In this document: positions 6,453 to 9,243 of the stretch, piece by piece
Layout of the letters: each line of letters begins with the position of its first letter
Numbering within the stretch: the stretch's first letter is position 1
Source of the DNA: Saprospiraceae bacterium
Lineage (GTDB): Bacteria > Bacteroidota > Bacteroidia > Chitinophagales > Saprospiraceae
Direction of reading: 5' to 3'
DNA length: 9,243 bases
Assembly: GCA_023300255.1 (NCBI GenBank)
Contig: JALZWC010000649.1
Coordinates: forward strand, 1-9,243
The notes under the pieces: generated by a model
Database searches by the model: none
Seen by the model: only the letters and a program-made list of their open reading frames with translations
What the model was told of the DNA's origin: nothing
Made by a program: the position numbers and the translations under genes

Positions 6453-7940
6453 ATGGACAAGTACACCTTTTTTCTATTATGTCTTCTACTAGTAGCATGT
6501 GGTGGTGCAGAAGCAACAGATACCGCTACAGCCCAGACAACGCCCCAGGCCATTCAAACAGCTACCAAGTCTAAGACAACCCCTTCTGCCGATAAAACCT
6601 CTACTTCTGAATCCCCTGATATAAAGATTACCATAAAAGGAGCACAACCTGGTAATGCTCGATTGATTGGAATATATGCAGATCGTCAATATTTAGCAGA
6701 TTCTGCAAAAATAGATGCTAGTGGGAGCATCCTCATAAAAAGAGCCGAACCTTTCAAATCTGGCTTACTATATGTTGCTTTAGACAAAGGAGGAGCTATT
6801 CAATTATTAATGGATAAGGATCAAACCTTTACAATGTCTACCGACATTAATGACTTAGCGGGCGCAATGCAAGTACAAGGAAGTATAGATAATGAAATTT
6901 TCTATAAAAGTTTAAAAATGGAAGGCGTACAACAAGGAGAGATCAGCGCCTTCTCCCAACAAATGAAGGGACAACCAGAAGATTCTCCCCAATTTCTGAC
7001 AGCAAAAAAACAAAGAGATGCCTTAATAGCTACTAGAAAATCTAAGCTGGAAGCCATTTTCAAAAAATACCCTAATTCTTTTTTCACTTCTTTTAAAAGA
7101 GCCGGGCAAAATCCAGAAGTAAGAGATATTAGATTTCCAGATGGCACACTTGATGAAGTGGGAAGGGTCTACGCCTATAGAACAGAATTTTGGGATAATG
7201 TGGATTTTTCAGATGAGCGACTTTTAAATACGCCAGTAATTGCTAATAAGTTAAAGCGATATATTAAAGAATTAACGCCACAACATCCTGATTCTATTAT
7301 TAGCGCCGCTTCTTTTTTAGTCAATAAAACACTACAATACCCTACTTACTTTCAATACTTTGCTAATTGGATTACGGTACAATATGAACCAAAAGAAACA
7401 ACTTTGATGGACCCTCAGGCAGTGTATGTTTATATGGTTCAAAATTATTTTACAGAAGAACGCGCCTTTTGGTCCAATCCTGCGGAAGTCCAATCCTTAC
7501 AAACGAGAGCGTATGAAATGGCCTCAAGTTTAATTGGTCAGCAAGCACCTGATGTTCTTTCTACAGATCAATTTGGCAAACAAAAATCCATCTACGAAAT
7601 GACTGCGCCCTATATCATTGTGTATATGTATAATCCTCAATGTGAACACTGCCAAGAACAAACACCTAAGCTGGTACAGTTTTATAAAGAATGGAAAAGT
7701 AAAGGCGTGGATGTATATGCAATAGCGATAGATACTAATGATGCGGAATGGAAAGAATATATTGCTAAAACAGGAATGACATTTACCAATGTATATGATC
7801 CAAGCAACAAATCTATTTATGCAAAGTATTACGTCGATCAAACACCAGAACTATATGTCTTAAATAAGGATAGAATAATTATTGGAAAGAACCTGAAAGT
7901 AAATCAAATCGAAACGATTATTAATCGAGATAAGAATTAG
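6453..7940 (+). CDS. Thioredoxin-fold lipoprotein (DUF4369/DUF5106/TlpA-like)
   Basis: This 495-residue protein is predicted to be a lipoprotein: the signal peptide ends in LLLVAC with the lipidated Cys at residue 16. A Thr/Ala/Ser-rich linker (~20-55) follows. It contains no clear surface-export acidic signal after the Cys, so it probably faces the periplasm. Residues ~56-150 read as a DUF4369-type beta domain (IKITIKGAQPGNARLIGIY). Residues ~190-345 match the DUF5106-type helical region (FWDNVDFSDERLLNTPVIANKL, then TPQHPDSI). The C-terminal ~135 residues, from IGQQAPDV at 361, are a thioredoxin/TlpA fold with the redox motif CEHC (C397, C400) and the cis-proline in TPELYVL (P465). Family members handle thiol-disulfide exchange in the envelope; the specific client is unknown. 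It appears monocistronic, with its own -7 box upstream and a hairpin directly after the stop. The ATG at 6453 is supported by the complete lipoprotein signal. Confidence 0.92.
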   Translation: MDKYTFFLLCLLLVACGGAEATDTATAQTTPQAIQTATKSKTTPSADKTSTSESPDIKITIKGAQPGNARLIGIYADRQYLADSAKIDASGSILIKRAEPFKSGLLYVALDKGGAIQLLMDKDQTFTMSTDINDLAGAMQVQGSIDNEIFYKSLKMEGVQQGEISAFSQQMKGQPEDSPQFLTAKKQRDALIATRKSKLEAIFKKYPNSFFTSFKRAGQNPEVRDIRFPDGTLDEVGRVYAYRTEFWDNVDFSDERLLNTPVIANKLKRYIKELTPQHPDSIISAASFLVNKTLQYPTYFQYFANWITVQYEPKETTLMDPQAVYVYMVQNYFTEERAFWSNPAEVQSLQTRAYEMASSLIGQQAPDVLSTDQFGKQKSIYEMTAPYIIVYMYNPQCEHCQEQTPKLVQFYKEWKSKGVDVYAIAIDTNDAEWKEYIAKTGMTFTNVYDPSNKSIYAKYYVDQTPELYVLNKDRIIIGKNLKVNQIETIINRDKN

Positions 7941-8002
7941 AGGTATAAAGTATGAGGTATAAAGTATAATGAACATACTTTATACCTTATACCTTATACC
8001 TT
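7940..8002. terminator. Hairpin of tandem repeats between convergent genes
   Basis: The left arm is an exact 14-bp tandem duplication of GAGGTATAAAGTAT (7940-7953 and 7954-7967). Its first G is the last base of the lipoprotein stop codon. The right arm (7975-8002) pairs with it over 28 positions with one mismatch and two wobbles around a 7-nt loop, and reads as a 7-bp TTATACC tandem (three copies plus TTATACT, to 8007). The position between two 3' ends suggests a shared bidirectional terminator. However, T-runs after the stem are weak on both strands, so the function is inferred mainly from placement. Confidence 0.7.
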
Positions 8003-8013
8003 ATACTTCATTT

Positions 8014-9066
8014 CTAAACGCCCATAATTTTCTTAAGTAGCTTCGCATCCACCGTTGCGCCAGCAAAATCATCAAAGGCTCTTTCCGTAACTTTAATAAT
8101 ATGGTCGTTAATAAAAGGAGCGCCCTCTCTTGCACCTTGCTCTGCATCTTTAATACAGCATTCCCATTCTAAGACTGCCCAACCATCAAAGTCATATTTC
8201 GATAGTTTACTAAAGATCCCTTTAAAATCTACTTGACCGTCTCCAAGAGAACGGAATCTTCCTGCCCTATTCGCCCAATCTTGATACCCCCCATATATTC
8301 CTACCCTACCAGAAGGATTAAATTCTGCATCTTTTACATGGAACATTTTAATATGCTCATGATAGATATCAATGAAGGCCAAGTAATCTAATTGCTGTAA
8401 TACAAAGTGACTTGGATCATAAAGAATCTTCACTCGTGGATGATTTTTGGTCGCTTCTCTAAACATTTCAAAAGTAATTCCATCATGAAGATCTTCTCCT
8501 GGATGAATTTCATAACACACATCTACCCCTACCTCTTCTGCTACCTTTAGAATTGGTTTCCATTTTTTTGCTAACTCCTTAAATGCTGCTTCTACAAGAC
8601 CTGCTGGACGCTGTGGCCAAGGATAGACCGTATGCCAGATTAATGCTCCAGAAAAAGTAGCATGCACATCAATCCCTAAATTACGACTAGCTTGCAAAGC
8701 CCATATCACTTGTTGCGTTGCCCATTTGGCTCTTTCCTTTGGCTTGCCTTGTACTTCAGCTGGCGCAAAACCATCAAATAAAACGTTATAAGCAGGGTTA
8801 ACAGCCACTAACTGACCTTGTAAATGAGTAGACAATTCCGTGATTTCCACACCGCACGCCTTGACTTTAGCTTTTAACTCATCACAGTAGGTCTGACTCT
8901 CTGCTGCCTTTTGTAAATCTATTAATCGAGTCTCCCATGTAGGAATCTGTACCCCTTTATAGCCTTGGCTAGCAGCCCACTTGCAAATACTCTCTAAAGA
9001 ATTGAAAGGGGCCTCGTCCCCCATGAACTGAGCTAAAAAAATTGCTGGTCCTTTTATCGTATTCAT
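8014..9066 (-). CDS. Sugar phosphate isomerase/epimerase family TIM-barrel protein
   Basis: This 350-residue cytosolic protein belongs to the xylose-isomerase-like/AP-endonuclease-2 TIM-barrel superfamily, which includes inositol catabolism enzymes of the IolE/IolI type. The metal-binding quartet is visible: E186 (CYEIHPGED), D217 (YDPSHF), H243 (MFHVKD) and E300 (VLEWE). The family signatures GRFRSLGDGQVDF (~269-281) and the barrel-opening GYKGVQIP are also present. No signal peptide is seen. Length is normal for the family and the gene looks intact. The substrate cannot be assigned from the sequence; sugar or inositol isomerisation, epimerisation or dehydration are all possible. It is convergent with the lipoprotein gene, and its start lies ~45 bp from a large inverted repeat. 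The ATG at 9066 is the natural start (MNTIKGPAIFLAQF begins the first strand). Confidence 0.92.
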   Translation of the reverse strand: MNTIKGPAIFLAQFMGDEAPFNSLESICKWAASQGYKGVQIPTWETRLIDLQKAAESQTYCDELKAKVKACGVEITELSTHLQGQLVAVNPAYNVLFDGFAPAEVQGKPKERAKWATQQVIWALQASRNLGIDVHATFSGALIWHTVYPWPQRPAGLVEAAFKELAKKWKPILKVAEEVGVDVCYEIHPGEDLHDGITFEMFREATKNHPRVKILYDPSHFVLQQLDYLAFIDIYHEHIKMFHVKDAEFNPSGRVGIYGGYQDWANRAGRFRSLGDGQVDFKGIFSKLSKYDFDGWAVLEWECCIKDAEQGAREGAPFINDHIIKVTERAFDDFAGATVDAKLLKKIMGV

Positions 9067-9077
9067 ACTTAAAATTA

Positions 9078-9103
9078 GTTTTAGGAATTCTTGTTTTAGG
9101 AAT
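9078..9103. repeat. 11-bp direct repeat upstream of the isomerase gene
   Basis: GTTTTAGGAAT occurs at 9078-9088 and again at 9093-9103, 15 bp apart, within the 5' leader or promoter of the minus-strand isomerase gene. As read by that gene the unit is ATTCCTAAAAC, starting 37 and 22 bp before the ATG. It may be a tandem regulator site or a small slippage duplication. No TAnnTTTG box is visible on the minus strand close by. Confidence 0.5.
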
Positions 9104-9111
9104 GAGGAGAT

Positions 9112-9243
9112 AATAACTGTTACAAGTTGGCTTAGTCATTTTTCTGTCTTAGGAAGCCAAAAAACTAGTGCATAGCAGAGCTACGGACTCTTTTTTTGGC
9201 TTTCTAAGACTGGAAAAGGGCAAGCCAAGTTGAGACAGTTATT
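9112..9243. repeat. Large imperfect inverted repeat at the right edge
   Basis: The arms of about 64 nt (9112-9176 and 9180-9243) pair at roughly four positions in five around an AGA centre. The perfect blocks are AATAACTGT (9112-9120) with ACAGTTATT (9235-9243), TTGGCTT with AAGCCAA, GTCTTAG with CTAAGAC, and AAGCCAAAAAA with TTTTTTGGCTT. The outer block touches the end of the window, so the true outer limit is unknown. It could be a non-autonomous miniature element, a dispersed structured repeat, or a long terminator region. Confidence 0.8.
9160..9197. terminator. Bidirectional terminator-like core of the large inverted repeat
   Basis: AGTGCATAGC and GCTACGGACT pair at eight of ten positions around AGA. 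An A-run lies before the stem (ending near 9164) and a T-run after it (9191-9197). The arrangement A-tract, stem, T-tract reads as an intrinsic terminator on both strands. On the minus strand it would stop transcription coming from the right before it reaches the isomerase gene. Confidence 0.45.

Noticed and set aside
524..9066. A multi-gene system linking the three genes
   Set aside because: The genes have separate promoters or convergent orientation, long spacers and unrelated predicted locations (surface, periplasm, cytosol); nothing in the sequence ties them together.
9165..9190. tRNA-like or other RNA gene at the centre of the large inverted repeat
   Set aside because: The central segment is a simple imperfect hairpin with A and T tracts; no cloverleaf arms or acceptor end can be drawn.

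Overview
The window looks like AT-rich chromosomal DNA from a Bacteroidota bacterium, most likely of the Saprospiria type. Three things suggest this. The largest protein ends in a type IX secretion sorting domain and carries an HYR-like/dockerin-like/cohesin-like architecture that I associate with that group. The second protein is a DUF4369/DUF5106-type thioredoxin-fold lipoprotein, a family typical of Bacteroidota. The gene for that lipoprotein is preceded by an exact TAnnTTTG box, the Bacteroidota -7 element. No mobility gene, phage gene, rRNA, tRNA or CRISPR array is visible.

Layout. Positions 1-523 hold no convincing gene, only small hairpins. Positions 524-5665 (+) encode a 1713-residue secreted, cysteine-rich multidomain protein: signal peptide, CUB-like domain, a series of HYR/Ig-like repeats, a regulatory-like beta-sandwich, a dockerin-like EF-hand pair, a cohesin-like domain and a C-terminal type IX sorting domain. 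Positions 5666-6452 form a 787-bp gene-free region packed with at least eight inverted repeats and a cluster of short TTACACATTCTT direct repeats. Positions 6453-7940 (+) encode the thioredoxin-fold lipoprotein. Positions 8014-9066 (-) encode a sugar phosphate isomerase/epimerase-family TIM-barrel protein, convergent with the lipoprotein gene. A 63-bp hairpin built from tandem repeats fills the gap between them. The last ~130 bp, upstream of the isomerase gene, form one large imperfect inverted repeat with a bidirectional terminator-like core.

The three genes do not form an obvious pathway. They are separated by long spacers or are convergent, and each is probably its own transcription unit: a giant surface or secreted adhesin-like protein, an envelope thiol-disulfide protein facing the periplasm, and a cytosolic carbohydrate enzyme. 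The genes belong to recognisable families. The less explained material is in the intergenic DNA: dense, varied palindromes, two of them built from tandem short repeats, and a 131-bp inverted repeat at the right edge. I see no clear evidence of a new multi-gene system.
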